From Scolanthus callimorphus (taxonomy: Eukaryota; Cnidaria; Anthozoa; Actiniaria; Edwardsiidae): a stretch of DNA of 64,000 bases. Below, in pieces: positions 1 to 10,426 of this stretch (position 1 is its first letter; each line of letters opens with the position of its first letter). Location: the NCBI GenBank assembly GCA_033964015.1, contig CM066918.1, forward strand, positions 22,155,387 to 22,219,386, written 5' to 3'. Below the pieces are notes generated by a model, which worked only from the letters and a program-made list of their open reading frames with translations, searched no databases and had not been told where the DNA came from. Position numbers and translations under genes: made by a program.

Positions 1-872
1 GGCTAGAGAAGATGATGATGAGCAAACACATCTTAGATCTCCAGAATATATGGACGACATAAGAGAGAATCTATATCGCGTTACCTCTCCCATATGCACT
101 GCGGAGCCATTCTGTTGCAATCACTGCTTTGGATCGTTGGCTTACGAAAACAGCTTCACAGACAACACCTAATAATCTCGGCGCAGACTTATAGATCAGT
201 AGACTCGTCAGTAGACTTGCAGGTCTATAGACTCGTCAGACATTCTTCTATCGGCGTTTATGTCTAGACTTAAACTATGTACTCTAATTATTTTTGTGAA
301 ACTTAAAAGGATAATTAAAAGGATAATTCAAGTCGAAATATGTTTAAATATTTTCCCCAAAGTATAAAATGAAAAAATACAGTTCCAGGTCTAATGTTTG
401 ACAAGTAGGCAATCACATTTTGATACAATAAACAAAAAAGCAATTTAGATGATCTATTATTTTCCAACGGCATTCCGCAGTTCAAGTGAGGACGATAAGA
501 AAACTGTTAAATGAAATGTTCTCTGTGAATCAAAATGGAAAAAGACAGTAATTATAGACGTTTTCTAGATGTCGCTGATTATCAAAGGCGAGTCAAAAAC
601 TGATATTTGTTTTCTATTTAAAAAAATTGCCACCACAGTTATTAGTGTATTAGTAAGGCCTACTACATGTTTCGTGTGGAAAAAATATTTACATAAAAAA
701 AACTATTGCCATTCAGTTCTTCCGCGATATTGACTATTGGTTTCACAAGATTTAAAGTGTCACCAGCTTTTAGTGTACGATCACCGCCTCCTACAACCTT
801 TCTTTGTAATTTGTAATAATTATATAATGATTATCTGACCATGCTTGTTATTCAGCTCTATGCTGTATAGTA
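1..872. other. Intergenic, no gene recognised
   Basis: AT-rich sequence with no convincing exon on either strand. Short direct repeats occur (for example two copies of a phrase around 195-235 containing agtagactcgtcag-like text) but nothing that can be assigned to a family. Confidence 0.5.
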
Positions 873-1214
873 AATAGAGGATATTACATGGCCGCGCGGA
901 GATACGAATTTTTATCTTCGAGTGTTGAAAATTTATCTCACGAGTGAGCGCAGCGAACAAGTGAGATGAATTTTTAACACGAGAAGATAAAATTCGTATC
1001 TCCAAGCGGTCATGTAATGTTCTGTTTATTATATAAACATCAATGAAATACCAAATTCAAATTTTATTTGAGTTAAGCTTAAAAATCGAGCATTGAGCAA
1101 AGGCAAGTGTGATATTTTCACATGTGAAAATAACATGTTATTTTCACGTGTGAAGATATCAAGTTTTCGCGCGGGAGATCACCCGGTATTTTATTGGTGT
1201 TTATATAATAAACA
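873..1214. mobile_element. Composite of two palindromic non-autonomous elements
   Basis: Positions 873-1023 form a palindrome: the phrase GGAGATACGAATTTT near the left end returns inverted as AAAATTCGTATCTCC near the right end. Immediately adjoining, 1024-1214 is a second element whose ends are TTTATTATATAAACA and its inverse, followed by a GAAATACC/GGTATTTT pair. The same two units in the same order, inverted as a block, occur at 32,442-32,778, so they moved or were duplicated together. No transposase is present. The open frame inside is a palindrome artefact. Confidence 0.75.
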
Positions 1215-1299
1215 TATTATTATTAATAACCATGATAATAATAATAATGGTAATTAGCACATCCATTAGCTGGTTCTCTGCTAAAATTACATATAATTA

Positions 1300-1441
1300 A
1301 GCATTAGAGCACAACTTTCGATTACTTTATCGGCGCAATAGAGCACGCGTAGTGCTTTTAAGACGTTTCGAGTGTCCCTCCCAACATCAAGAGTGCCTCT
1401 ATTCGCCGATAAAGTCATAGAAAGTTGTGCTGTAAATGCTT
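1300..1441. mobile_element. MITE with AGAGCACAACTTTC-type inverted ends
   Basis: The left end reads GAGCACAACTTTCGATTA and the right end reads GAAAGTTGTGCTGTAAA. Inside, TTTATCGGCG and CGCCGATAAA also face each other. A fragment of the same family (TCGGCGCAATAGAGCACGCG) is present near 27,128. Confidence 0.7.
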
Positions 1442-1979
1442 TTATAATATAGTCGGGGAGGGATGCTCGGGAAGAACCATTACTTTATCGGTGTAATAGA
1501 GCATATTTGGACCAATCAAAGGTTTATATAAACAACTTATTACAAGCATCAAACGTTGTCTTATAAATTTTAGTTGGTAAAAATATATCTCAACACTAGA
1601 AAAAAGAATACAGATGAGATAGGAGGACCTCAAAAACTCACAGATCCATGATATAAAAATTTAAACGTTAAACAATCAGTCCTATAGTATAATTAAATGA
1701 AATAATATAACTATACAAACTGAAACATGACTACAATTACATATTCAGATATTTAAATAAAGAGCTGAGTGACTTGCTTCTTTGTAACCATTGTGGACGT
1801 CTGACAACGTGTTTTCCTTACTTAGGGCATTTATTTCAGTTTTACTGGGTATATTTGATCCGTGCGACAGAGTGGAAGTAAGATTTGGTGATTTAATTCG
1901 GCTGCAGTTCTTTCTAAGACTTTTTTGATACCTTCACAACATAATTTGCTGGTAAAAAAGACATTTGTGTCCTGCATGC
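1442..1979. other. Intergenic, no gene recognised
   Basis: No exon, RNA or tandem structure that can be supported. Another partial match to the TTTATCGG repeat is seen near 1,483. Confidence 0.4.
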
Positions 1980-1980
1980 T

Positions 1981-2190
1981 TCCCCGAGTGGCTAAACTAG
2001 GAAACATCGCACGCGTGTGTCTCGAACACATCAAATATGTTTCTTGTCTTGCGAAGAAACATTTCTTTGTGTCCCGGCTACAAAATTTGTCGCGCGCAAC
2101 AATGTTTCTCGCGTGGCAAACAGGGAAACATGAAGGAACCATGTGTCCGGCTACAATGTTTCGCATTACATATGTCCTTGTTTAGCCAGG
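1981..2190. mobile_element. Palindromic MITE, copy 1 (GAAACAT-rich family)
   Basis: A run of imperfect internal palindromes built from GAAACAT/ATGTTTC words, flanked by CTAAACTAGGAAACAT on the left and a truncated ATGTTTCGCA end on the right. An inverted second copy lies at about 60,765-60,960 in a STAMBP intron. Open frames on both strands here simply follow the palindrome. Confidence 0.65.
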
Positions 2191-2249
2191 GCTTAAGACT
2201 TCCCGAGAACAATTTCTTGTGGTTGTATATACAGAAAATTAGAAGTTAG

Positions 2250-3879
2250 AAACTCGTAAAAACTCTGATAGACACCTCACTTCTCTGCTCTATCGATCGT
2301 GTAATATCGGAGTAGTATGTTTATGATTTCACCATCCAATTAGCTCAATTTCGAAGACAATTAGTTATATTATATCAAGAGTGGTAATCGTGATTATATT
2401 CAATGGGAATGAGCAGTGTTCATTGAGCGTGGCATATGTTTTAAATATTTTAGTGGTTTGTAGGTGAAAGCTGACAGGAAATTTGATATACACTACATTA
2501 CACTGGACCATTGATCGATTTCGATCTCCCGTCATTCAGGCCTTGAAAACTAGATGTCACCGGTTCAATATTAAAATGTCAATTCGGGGATATACTGAGA
2601 TAATTCTTAGCAAAGTTTCGATTGCCTTTTTTTTTAAAGTCCAACGACATCTACATATATTATGTTATACGATACTAGTGTGTGCCACGCCCCTGAACAT
2701 TTTGATTTTTTGATGCTCTGGGCCCAGTTGCTCGAAAGTGGTTTAGCACTAATCCAGGATTAATTACCATGGTGACTCGATGGTTTTGTTCAGAACTAAA
2801 CCTGTGGAAGATAGGATAGGCAGTGCATAGGATGTATAGACTTATTTGTGCACGAACTTTGCCCCAACATTGTTAGTCTCCGTTCATGCGATCCTCGGCA
2901 TTCCGTGCCTATATTATTTTGTCTGAAGGCTAGCAGGGATAATGCAAAAGGTGCCTATGATTCCCCAAATGTCTAAGGCATTGGCCACACTATGCCGGAG
3001 GTTTTCGGAAAACGGGGAACTTTTTATCCGGTTACGCCTCCCGAGGTATGCGAAAACATTGGAATCGCCCGATAAAGGGGTACGGTGGAGCTTCTCTTTT
3101 AACTAACGGACAAACTGTTCTCCGTTTTCAAACCTACGGCAAAGTATGGACCGTACCTAAACTGTTACCCAATGGTGAAGCAAAAGCTGCTCAACAGCAA
3201 ACACACTTGCAAATGAGCTCATTTAGTTGATAAGTGTTTTGTTGCTGTTCTATACAAGAGCAATTAAACCCACAATTAGTCTAGCGTTCAGGAACAAACT
3301 AGAACAGAAACGGCAAGACAAACAACGCCTTCTTTTCTGTTATAAAACTAATTGTTATTTAAAGCTCTTCATGTTTTTGTTCCCCCATAGATCATTTTTT
3401 TACCCAACAGATACAATATTTCACACCTTCTGCACAAACATTATTCACACATACACATTCTTGTTACAATTCTTGAGCGAAGAAAAAAACATGGAGAAGG
3501 GATGTTTTATAATTATTGTAGTTCAACATAGGGCATAGATTTTAGCATAAGATGAAATTTACGAATTTTCACAATCCTTCCGAGGAATGTTATGATTGGA
3601 TATGGGTACTTGACTTTCAAACATAAGTATTCTAATCATTACTTGACTTTCAAACGTAAGTGTTCTAATCATTGTGTAATCGTTGCTACTTGACAGAGCT
3701 TTTGTTCTATTGAAGAGGCCCGTTTGGCCGAAAGGCCTATTAGATTAAAAGGTTGAAATCGTAGTGTATGCATAGGGAGCTCACCTTCCAAGGAAAGGAA
3801 ATCTATTTTCTATGCCCAGACTTTACCCGAAATCGCCCACTGGAGCCTTAGTACCACGAAATGGCTTCCGTCTGGCGCT
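2250..3879. other. Intergenic, no gene recognised
   Basis: No supported gene. Around 2,712 the phrase CAGTTGCTCGAAAGTGG resembles the end of a common animal DNA-transposon remnant. Two imperfect direct repeats of a phrase beginning TTGACTTTCAAACGTAAG lie at 3,610-3,670. Confidence 0.45.
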
Positions 3880-4249
3880 GTTGCTGTAGATCTAGACTAA
3901 AACTACATACGAGTAACATACGAGTGACAAACCAGTACATACGAGTAACATACGAGCAACATACGAGCAACATACGAGTACATACGAGTAACATACGAGT
4001 AACATACTATTACATACGAGTAACATACGGGTGAACAAAATGAAAACCTCTTTTAAGCTTTTTTTCAGCGAATTAAACAAATTTCCTCTTTGATCGTCTA
4101 TATTTTGATCGTCTATATATTTTATTCCATTTTAACCCGTCCAAGATGGCGCACGCATCGGGATTCCCACTCGTTTCTCTCCGTAAAACGACCTAAAAAA
4201 AGCCAACCAACGCCTGCTAGCAGGTAGTGGGTTTAGTCACTGGTGTTTT

Positions 4250-5305
4250 GTGGGGTCGTAAGTAGGTGGGGTCACTAGTGAGTGGTGGGTGGGTTCACTT
4301 GTGGGCGGGGCCACTAGTGGTGGTGGGTGGGGTCACAAGTGGTTGTTGTTACTAGTGGGTGGTGGGTGGGTTCACTTGTGGGCGGGGCCACTAGTGGTGG
4401 TGTGTGGGGTCACAAGTGGTTGTTGTCACTAGTGAGTGGTGGGTGGGTTCACTTGTGGGCGGGGCCACTAGTGGTGGTGGGTGGGGTCACAAGTGGTTGT
4501 TGTTACTAGTGGGTGGTGGGTGGGTTCACTTGTGGGCGGGGCCACTAGTGGTGGTGGGTGGGGTCACAAGTGGTTGTTGTCACTAGTGAGTGGTGGGTGG
4601 GTTCACTTGTGGGCGGGGCCACTAGTGGTGGTGGGTGGGGTCACAAGTGATTGTTGTTACTAGTGGGTGGTGGGTGGGTTCACTTGTGGGCGGGGCAACT
4701 AGTGGTGGTGTGTGGGGTCACAAGTGGTTGTTGTTACTAGTGGGTGGTGGGTCGGTTCACTTGTGGGCGGGGCCACATGCACTAGTGGTGGTGTGTGGGG
4801 TCACAAGTGGTTGTTGTCACTAGTGGGTGGTGGGTGGGTTCACTTGTGGGCGGGGCCACTAGTGGTGGTGTGTGGGGTCACAAGTGGTTGTTGTCACTAG
4901 TGGGTGGTGGGTGGGTTCACTTGTGGGCGGGGCCACTAGTGGTGGTGGGTGGGGTCACAAGTGGTTGTTGTTACTAGTGGGTGGTGGGTGGGTTCTTTTG
5001 TGGGCGGGGCAACTAGTGGTGGTGTGTGGGGTCACAAGTGGTTGTTGTTACTAGTGGGTGGTGGGTGGGTTCACTTGTGGGCGGGGCCACTAGTGGTGGT
5101 GTGTGGGGTCACAAGTGGTTGTTGTTACCTAGTGGGTGGTGGGTGGGTTCACTTGTGGGCGGGGCCACTAGTGGTGGTGTGTGGGGTCACAAGTGGTTGT
5201 TGTCACTAGTGGGTGGTGGGTGGGTTCACTTGTGGGCGGGGCCATTAGTGGTGGTGGGTGGGGTCTCAAGTGGTTGTTGTTACTAGTGGGTGGTGGGTGG
5301 GGTCG
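4250..5305. repeat. 77-bp G/T-rich minisatellite inside the foldback element
   Basis: About 13-14 head-to-tail copies of a 77-bp unit containing GGGGTCACAAGTGGTTGTTG, GTGGGTGGTGGGTGGGTTCA and CACTTGTGGGCGGGGCC. Copies differ by a few substitutions; one has a 6-bp insertion near 4,773 (ACATGC) and one an extra base near 5,129. Because 77 is not a multiple of three, the frame rotates and produces a ladder of 60-codon open frames that are not genes. The + strand is G/T-rich with many GGG runs. Confidence 0.95.
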
Positions 5306-5437
5306 AACAGACAGCTTCTGGTATTTCAATTTTTTTTGGTTGTTCTTTTCTTGAATTCATTCAAAAAGTTCAAATTACTTTTTCACCCGTATGTATACGT
5401 ATGTTACTCGTATGTACTCGTATGTTGCTCGTATGTT

Positions 5438-5695
5438 CTTTTATTATATAGACACGAGTCTTGTACTGGGAAATACGCAGCTACGCCCGGGTCCTGAGTG
5501 ACATATTTTCCATATCCTCACTAGTGAGGATATCGGTCAAAACAAAATCAATTTGGAATAATTTTTACTGGTTTGTCTATAAAATAAAAAGAAAATTATA
5601 CGGTGGCTTGAAGGCTGCGCTCATTCGTAAAATATTGTTCTTGCCACTCGAAAATAAAACTCATATCTTCGCTCCACCGTGTAATATCCTCTGTG
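5438..5695. mobile_element. Non-autonomous element (ATTATATAGACACGAGT...GTAATATCCTCT family), nested copy
   Basis: It begins TTATTATATAGACACGAGT and ends CCGTGTAATATCCTCT, and is embedded in the right-hand CATACGAGTAA array of the foldback element, which resumes on both sides. A second, closely similar copy is at 12,662-12,935; the pair shares ends, a GAAAATAAAA-rich tail and central phrases such as CTCGAAAATAAAA. Confidence 0.7.
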
Positions 5696-5793
5696 TATGT
5701 TACTCGTATGTACTCGTATGTTACTCGTATGTACTCGTATGTTACTCGTATGTACTCGTATGTTACTCGTATGTACTCGTATGTTACTCGTAT

Positions 5794-6018
5794 AGCCCGG
5801 TACACACTAGCGACATAACGACATGAGGACGTTATTTTGCAACGAAAAAGCACGGGAAAATGATTGAAATAATCAATATTTTACATGGAACCACACTAGA
5901 TTACTTAACCAAAGCGATTTTATGTTATTTTTTGTTGTCTTCAACGTTTTGAAACCACTAAATTTTGTTCGCGTGACATTTTCCTTATGTCGTTATGTTG
6001 CAAGTGTGCACCAGGCAT
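5794..6018. mobile_element. MITE nested in the foldback TIR
   Basis: The left end GCCCGGTACACACTAGCGAC and the right end CAAGTGTGCACCAGGC are inverted repeats, with CATAACGACAT/ATGTCGTTATG next inside. It interrupts the CATACGAGTAA array: flanking sequence on both sides is GTTACTCGTAT-type repeat. Confidence 0.75.
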
Positions 6019-6100
6019 ATGTTACTCGTATGTACTCGTATGTAACTCGTATGTACTCGTATGTTACTCGTATGTAGTTTCAGTGTAGATCGTTGTTGTA

Positions 6101-6910
6101 TGGCGTATTCCATGTTCATCGTCACGAATGTATTCTTATCACCTACACTTTTCTTTCTGTGCGCTTTGGCCTCGATGGGCAACTCTTTTGATTTACATTT
6201 ACGAAGGCCAAACTGCATGCGTTTTGGGTTCCGTCCGCCCATCAAACAGTTAAGATAAGTGCATGGATTTTTTCTAAGTTTTGTTTGCATTTTATGTTGT
6301 AAAATTTGGTTTTAAGGCCTAGCTATAGTTCTTAAAAGTTGAAAAACCTCTCAAAGCATGCGAGAAATACCCAGAGCTGTTCATTTGTTTGATTGACGGA
6401 AGTCAAACCGCGGTTTGATAGTTGGCGTAGAGTTGGCGTAGAGTACAGAATTATGAAAATTGCAGAAAGTGAGGGACACGTGAAGCATAGAAGGACTTAG
6501 CGGCCGTTTTCACCACACTAGAAGACGAACAAACAGTTTGGACGGACAAAGTCTATTGTAAATTCGAGACGGTCAGATATCACAAAAATGTCCTTGAAAT
6601 TTTCCATAAGCCATTGCTCCATTGTTTGCTAGTATCACTTCCCCGCGGTAAGAAAATCACATATTTGTTTGTGTTTGTTCGTCTAGTGTTAATTTAGTCG
6701 AAACTTTGATCGACTTGTTTGTCTGACAAACAGACTGGCAAATTTAAACATTTGTTCCTCTGAAAAAATGGGCGTCACGTTTTCACGTCTACAGACGATA
6801 TGTTCGTCTGATGACATTTATTTCATCTCTAGTACGTAAAAACGGCCATTGTAATATTCAACATGGATTGTGCAACAATTTATGCACATTAATGGATGCT
6901 CGCAATTGAT
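6101..6910. other. Intergenic, no gene recognised
   Basis: No supported exon. A stretch at 6,495-6,850 contains GGCCGTTTTCACCACACTAG and inverse-like GTCTACAGACGATATG words, possibly a decayed inverted-repeat element, but the ends cannot be placed. Confidence 0.35.
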
Positions 6911-7109
6911 ATTTATGGGTTAGAGACTTTTCTGAGTGTTTTGTTGACAAATACACGCACGCGCTGGCAATACAATGAACGATACATTTTTGAAAACGCT
7001 CTCGGCTAACGCCTCGTGCAGTACTCAAAAATTTATCGTTCATTGTATTGCCAGCGCGTGCGTGTATTTGTCAACAAAACACACAAAAAGTCACTAACCC
7101 ATAAATAAA
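6911..7109. mobile_element. MITE with ~80-bp near-perfect inverted arms
   Basis: The left arm carries TTTATGGGTTAGAGAC and TGTTGACAAATACACGCACG followed by CGCTGGCAATACAATGAACG. The right arm carries the reverse complement of these in reverse order and ends CTAACCCATAAAT. The spacer is about 35 bp. This would fold into a long hairpin. Confidence 0.85.
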
Positions 7110-7189
7110 TTACTTTTATTCTAATTTCTTCACCCTCTCCTCCGGCGAAGCATCTCCGTCTAACATTCAAAGTGTTCTGTAATATGCGT

Positions 7190-7345
7190 CTGCGCTCTCA
7201 AGCCAAACATTCCATACTGATGACGTATTTTGACCCAGATATGAACGAGAGCCAATGAAATCGCATAGTTCCGACGCAGCACGTTTACGGTCGCGGCGCG
7301 GTACAACTTTGTCGCGGCCGTTTTCACAGTCATACGAAATTAATC
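7190..7345. mobile_element. Fragments of two repeat families
   Basis: Positions 7,190-7,245 match the arm of the palindromic element at 39,507-39,850 (CAAGCCAAACATTCCATACT, GACGTATTTTGACCCA). Positions 7,290-7,341 look like one end of a TAGAGCAGATTTC-family copy (CACAGTCATACGAAAT). Confidence 0.5.
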
Positions 7346-7361
7346 ACGAGTTCGGGTTTTC

Positions 7362-7543
7362 TAGAGCAGATTTCGTATGACTGTGAAAAGTTCCGCGACA
7401 AAGTTGTACCACTCCGCGACCGTGACCGCGCCGCGACTAAGTGATTTCATTCGGTATCTACAGCAGGCCAGGTTCCGTACCGCCACCGCGACAGTACCGC
7501 GCCGTGTCACGGTACTTTTCACAGTCATACGAAATCTGCTCTA
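7362..7543. mobile_element. MITE, TAGAGCAGATTTCG family, copy 1
   Basis: Ends are TAGAGCAGATTTCGTATGAC and its inverse (CACAGTCATACGAAATCTGC then TCTA), with an interior rich in CGCGGCGC-type words. Near-identical ends occur at 47,245-47,393, and diverged relatives at 8,305-8,566 and 18,949-19,247. The flanking TA is consistent with a TA target duplication, but the superfamily is not proven. Confidence 0.8.
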
Positions 7544-8304
7544 TTTAACAATTAGTACGAGTTCGAGTTTACAAGGGGCTGTTCAAAAAAAAATTTGATG
7601 AGGGCAGTGTCTTCGTTGCGTGAGTTCTCACCGACTATATATTTGATGATATTTTTAATTTTTTATTAAGTGAAGTGAAAGTAGAAAAATGTAAATGATA
7701 GTGAAGTTGCTGGAATAACTACTGCAGACATCTTTTTAACGAGAGCCCAAGCCATGTCTTTGTAGGATTTTTTTTCCTGGCTTGAAACTCTGTAAGATTT
7801 TTATTTTGGAAGGATTTTGGGGAGAATTGCACTCCCCCCCCCCCCCCTCCCCTCCCCCAACTTCTAATGGTCCACCCCTAAGCTGGTATCGTCCCGCCAA
7901 ACAGTTCTCATGGGAACATGAGAAAATAAAATTCAAAGTTCACAGAAATGATGCATTAAGCATGAAAAATACTTTCAATGGCAATACATTCCTGTATTGT
8001 TTTAGAAAATTTTGAAATTCAGTTTCTCTGGACTCTATGAGAATTTTTTGGCGGAACTACCACTGCTTATTTCTTTCATGGGAATCTTCAATATCACACC
8101 AAAATGAAGGCAATAGGTATCCAACTTTTTGGTAACAATATTTTTGACCAAGCAATGCTCGAACTTCTAAAATAACCCGTCTTTAATAGCTTGTGGAAAG
8201 CCTTCTAATAAACCTTCTAACCCTCTCCACTCAGTTCCTAACTTTTATCTCAAAATAACAAGGAATAACAGAAAAAAGACATGCAAAAATAAATTGATCA
8301 ATAC

Positions 8305-8566
8305 TAGAGCGGATTTCACTTGACCATCGTGAAAACAATCGCAATTGAGAAATCGCTAGCCAATCAGAATCGAGAGAAATCACTGACTTACACCTGAATG
8401 TCTTTTTTCTCAGCCAATAACAAGCCGAACCAATCACTAAGTAATTACACAACTGCATTTACTGCAGAATTTGATTGGCGAGAAAAATAAGTAGCCAAAG
8501 AGAACGCAAAGCAATCGCAATTACAATTACATAATAAATCTCGACAGTCATGTGAAATATGCTCTA
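8305..8566. mobile_element. MITE, TAGAGCGGATTTC family, diverged copy
   Basis: Begins TAGAGCGGATTTCACTTGAC and ends GTCATGTGAAATATGCTCTA. The interior has repeated AATCGCAATT and CAATCAGAA words, as in the copy at 18,949-19,247, showing the two form a subfamily. Confidence 0.7.
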
Positions 8567-8712
8567 CGGTAAAAACCTGCATATAAGAACCTGGAGTTTT
8601 AAAGAACCTGTTAGGCTAGAACTATCATGTGAACCCGATGTTTCCCTGTATTTTCAAATCAAATAAGAACCTGTTTTAGGCTAAAATTCTAGGTTCTTAT
8701 ACGCGGGTTTTT

Positions 8713-8820
8713 ACTGTATTAGCTATATCATTTGTACAATGGCAAGGAAAACTGATTTATTCAGCGGATTTTACTGTATTAGCTATATCATTTGTACAAT
8801 GCCAAAACGGATTTATTCAG
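8713..8820. repeat. 54-bp tandem duplication
   Basis: TTTACTGTATTAGCTATATC followed by ATTTGTACAATG and TGATTTATTCAG-like text is present twice, head to tail, with small differences. Confidence 0.85.
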
Positions 8821-9415
8821 ATGGTCCACAAGTGTTCTGGAAATGCATTGTTCGGTAAAAGCTTTTCGAGCGCTCTAGCACTTCACATATCACCAGGAAG
8901 AGACTCAGCGAATCAGCGTAATTGCAAGCACAAAAACACTGAGCAATTTCAGGAAGGCCTTAATGGTGAACAATATAGATGAACGAACGAAAATGCGCGC
9001 GAAATTGTTTATTTTGATTTAAAAAATATATCGGTTTTGTTGAAATAGAATTTGAAGAAAGTATTTTGAAAAACTCATTAATTGTAAAGCCTTCAGGCTA
9101 CAACAGATTATTCTTTCATAGTTTGCTTCGCTCTCATTAGAAAGCTTTTAATATAATGGCCTTACAGGATTAGGGAAAAGAAATCCTTCTCATGTAAAAG
9201 TGTAGTTTCACAAACAATACGAATGATTGTCTGAAGTCACACCTCAGACTGCGTTCAGAATATAGCACACAAGTGCTAACCTAACTCAGTGACCGGAGAT
9301 AAAACAATTTAGCCAATATTTCCGTTTTCGCCTGACGACTAAAGATGAAATGTTTACATCTTGGCTCCTCAGCTATATTATCTGATTATTTTATAAGCTT
9401 TACTAACCTATTCAG
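8821..9415. other. Upstream region of the 336-codon ORF
   Basis: No coding exon recognised. Just before the downstream ATG is TACTAAC (9,401-9,407) followed by CTATTCAG, a good branch point and 3' splice site, so 9,416 may be the first base of an internal or terminal exon whose partner exon lies upstream unseen. Confidence 0.4.
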
Positions 9416-10426
9416 ATGTATCACCCAGATGGTCAAGAAGAAATGAACTCTAAAATGCACGCAGGGACGTGCTTCTTGAGTTCGAAACGAATCTCTTCTG
9501 AAAAAAGCCAAAATGAAAATAGAAGGAAAATGGTCAAGACAAAAGCGCCAGAGGCAGAGAGAAAGCCTACAAAGAGCACAGAAACTGTTCCAATGTCAAA
9601 AGAAATGACGGAAGTTTTAGTAGAACTAGCAAGATGTGATCTGCTACCCGCCAACTCAAATGACTTCAAACTTCCAGAGCTTCCCAGACGGCAGCCGAGA
9701 AAAATGAGAAAATGCGCGGCGAAACAACATCAAGAGGCATGGAGCTTTTCCAGTTCTAAAACACCTGTTAAACATATAACTGGATCAGCCAATATTCAAA
9801 TGAAATATATCGCTGATCGAAAGGGAAAAGAATTGCTCAGTTCTTCTGCTCCGGGAAAACGCGAGTTTTCACTTCGGGTTAGCCATGAAAAGGAGCGATT
9901 CAACTTTAATAGAGAGATTACTTCAATGGTGAAACATGGAATTCGAATAAGGTCATTTTCCGTCGAGGAAAGACACGTGTCTAAAGGAAGAGACTTCAAG
10001 ACCAGGAAATCTAGCACAGAACAAGGGAATGATAAAGACAGTTGTGGTGCAATTGAAGAAGTGAAAAGAGTAAACGTCGGTAAATGGTCGGGGAGATCTT
10101 TATCGACGTGTCGAAGACCCAGGGCTGTAACATTTGCTGGTCAAACAGATTTTTCGCGAGAAAAGTTTGAAGATGATCTTTTAGGCTCTGCTATCGTGGG
10201 TGAACTTGAGTTTAAGGATTCAAGTTTTGGTAATGGTGTAACAAAACCTCACCCTGAACGAGCGAGGCTACAAGGAACCAAAATGAAACGTAGTATGATG
10301 ATTGGAACATATATTTCAACACCCGACGTGGCGGAAATTGTTAACAGATGCGAAAACTGGCGCCAATGGCGGGAAAGCTTGGGAAGCCATTCAACTATTA
10401 AACAAAATATAAATGAATCGCTTTAA
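9416..10426 (+). CDS. Hypothetical basic protein, 336 codons uninterrupted
   Basis: I do not recognise this protein. It is by far the longest uninterrupted frame in the window and its third-position pattern looks coding, unlike the repeat-driven frames. The product is hydrophilic and basic, rich in Lys, Arg, Ser and Glu, with no signal peptide or membrane segment. It has several Arg/Lys clusters (for example RRQPRKMRK around residue 90) and a C-terminal stretch with two Trp in NWRQWRES. An in-frame TAA 12 bases upstream and a 3' splice site that abuts the ATG (TACTAAC then CTATTCAG) mean it could be either a single-exon gene with a 5' UTR intron or the last exon of a longer gene. AATAAA occurs about 300 bases after the stop. 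A taxon-restricted nuclear or cytoskeletal protein is possible; function is not inferable. Confidence 0.6.
   Translation: MYHPDGQEEMNSKMHAGTCFLSSKRISSEKSQNENRRKMVKTKAPEAERKPTKSTETVPMSKEMTEVLVELARCDLLPANSNDFKLPELPRRQPRKMRKCAAKQHQEAWSFSSSKTPVKHITGSANIQMKYIADRKGKELLSSSAPGKREFSLRVSHEKERFNFNREITSMVKHGIRIRSFSVEERHVSKGRDFKTRKSSTEQGNDKDSCGAIEEVKRVNVGKWSGRSLSTCRRPRAVTFAGQTDFSREKFEDDLLGSAIVGELEFKDSSFGNGVTKPHPERARLQGTKMKRSMMIGTYISTPDVAEIVNRCENWRQWRESLGSHSTIKQNINESL

Larger units (their letters stand above)
3880..6100. mobile_element. Foldback-like element with tandem-repeat TIRs, flanked by 9-bp target duplication
   Basis: The element proper is 3,889-6,091. Its left end (GATCTAGACTAAAACTACAT) and the reverse complement of its right end (GATCTACACTGAAACTACAT) agree except at two positions. 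Both continue into the same minisatellite of CATACGAGTAA/CATACGAGTA words (3,905-4,030 left; 5,385-5,437, 5,695-5,793 and 6,018-6,077 right). Next inward on both sides is a shared single-copy stretch (ACATACGGGTGAA followed by an AT-rich arm). The centre is a 77-bp tandem array. The flanks read GTTGCTGTA (3,880-3,888) and GTTGTTGTA (6,092-6,100), a 9-bp duplication with one mismatch abutting the ends. Foldback/Galileo-type P-superfamily elements have long, tandemly repeated inverted termini and 7-9 bp duplications, so that family is the closest known fit. No transposase is seen, so it would be non-autonomous. Confidence 0.75.

Noticed and set aside
3898..4030. CRISPR-like array of CATACGAGTAA repeats
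   Set aside because: No unique spacers; eukaryotic minisatellite forming the terminus of a foldback-like element.
4327..5497. Series of ~60-codon + strand ORFs rich in Val, Gly and Trp
   Set aside because: Produced by the 77-bp G/T-rich minisatellite; the frame rotates between copies.
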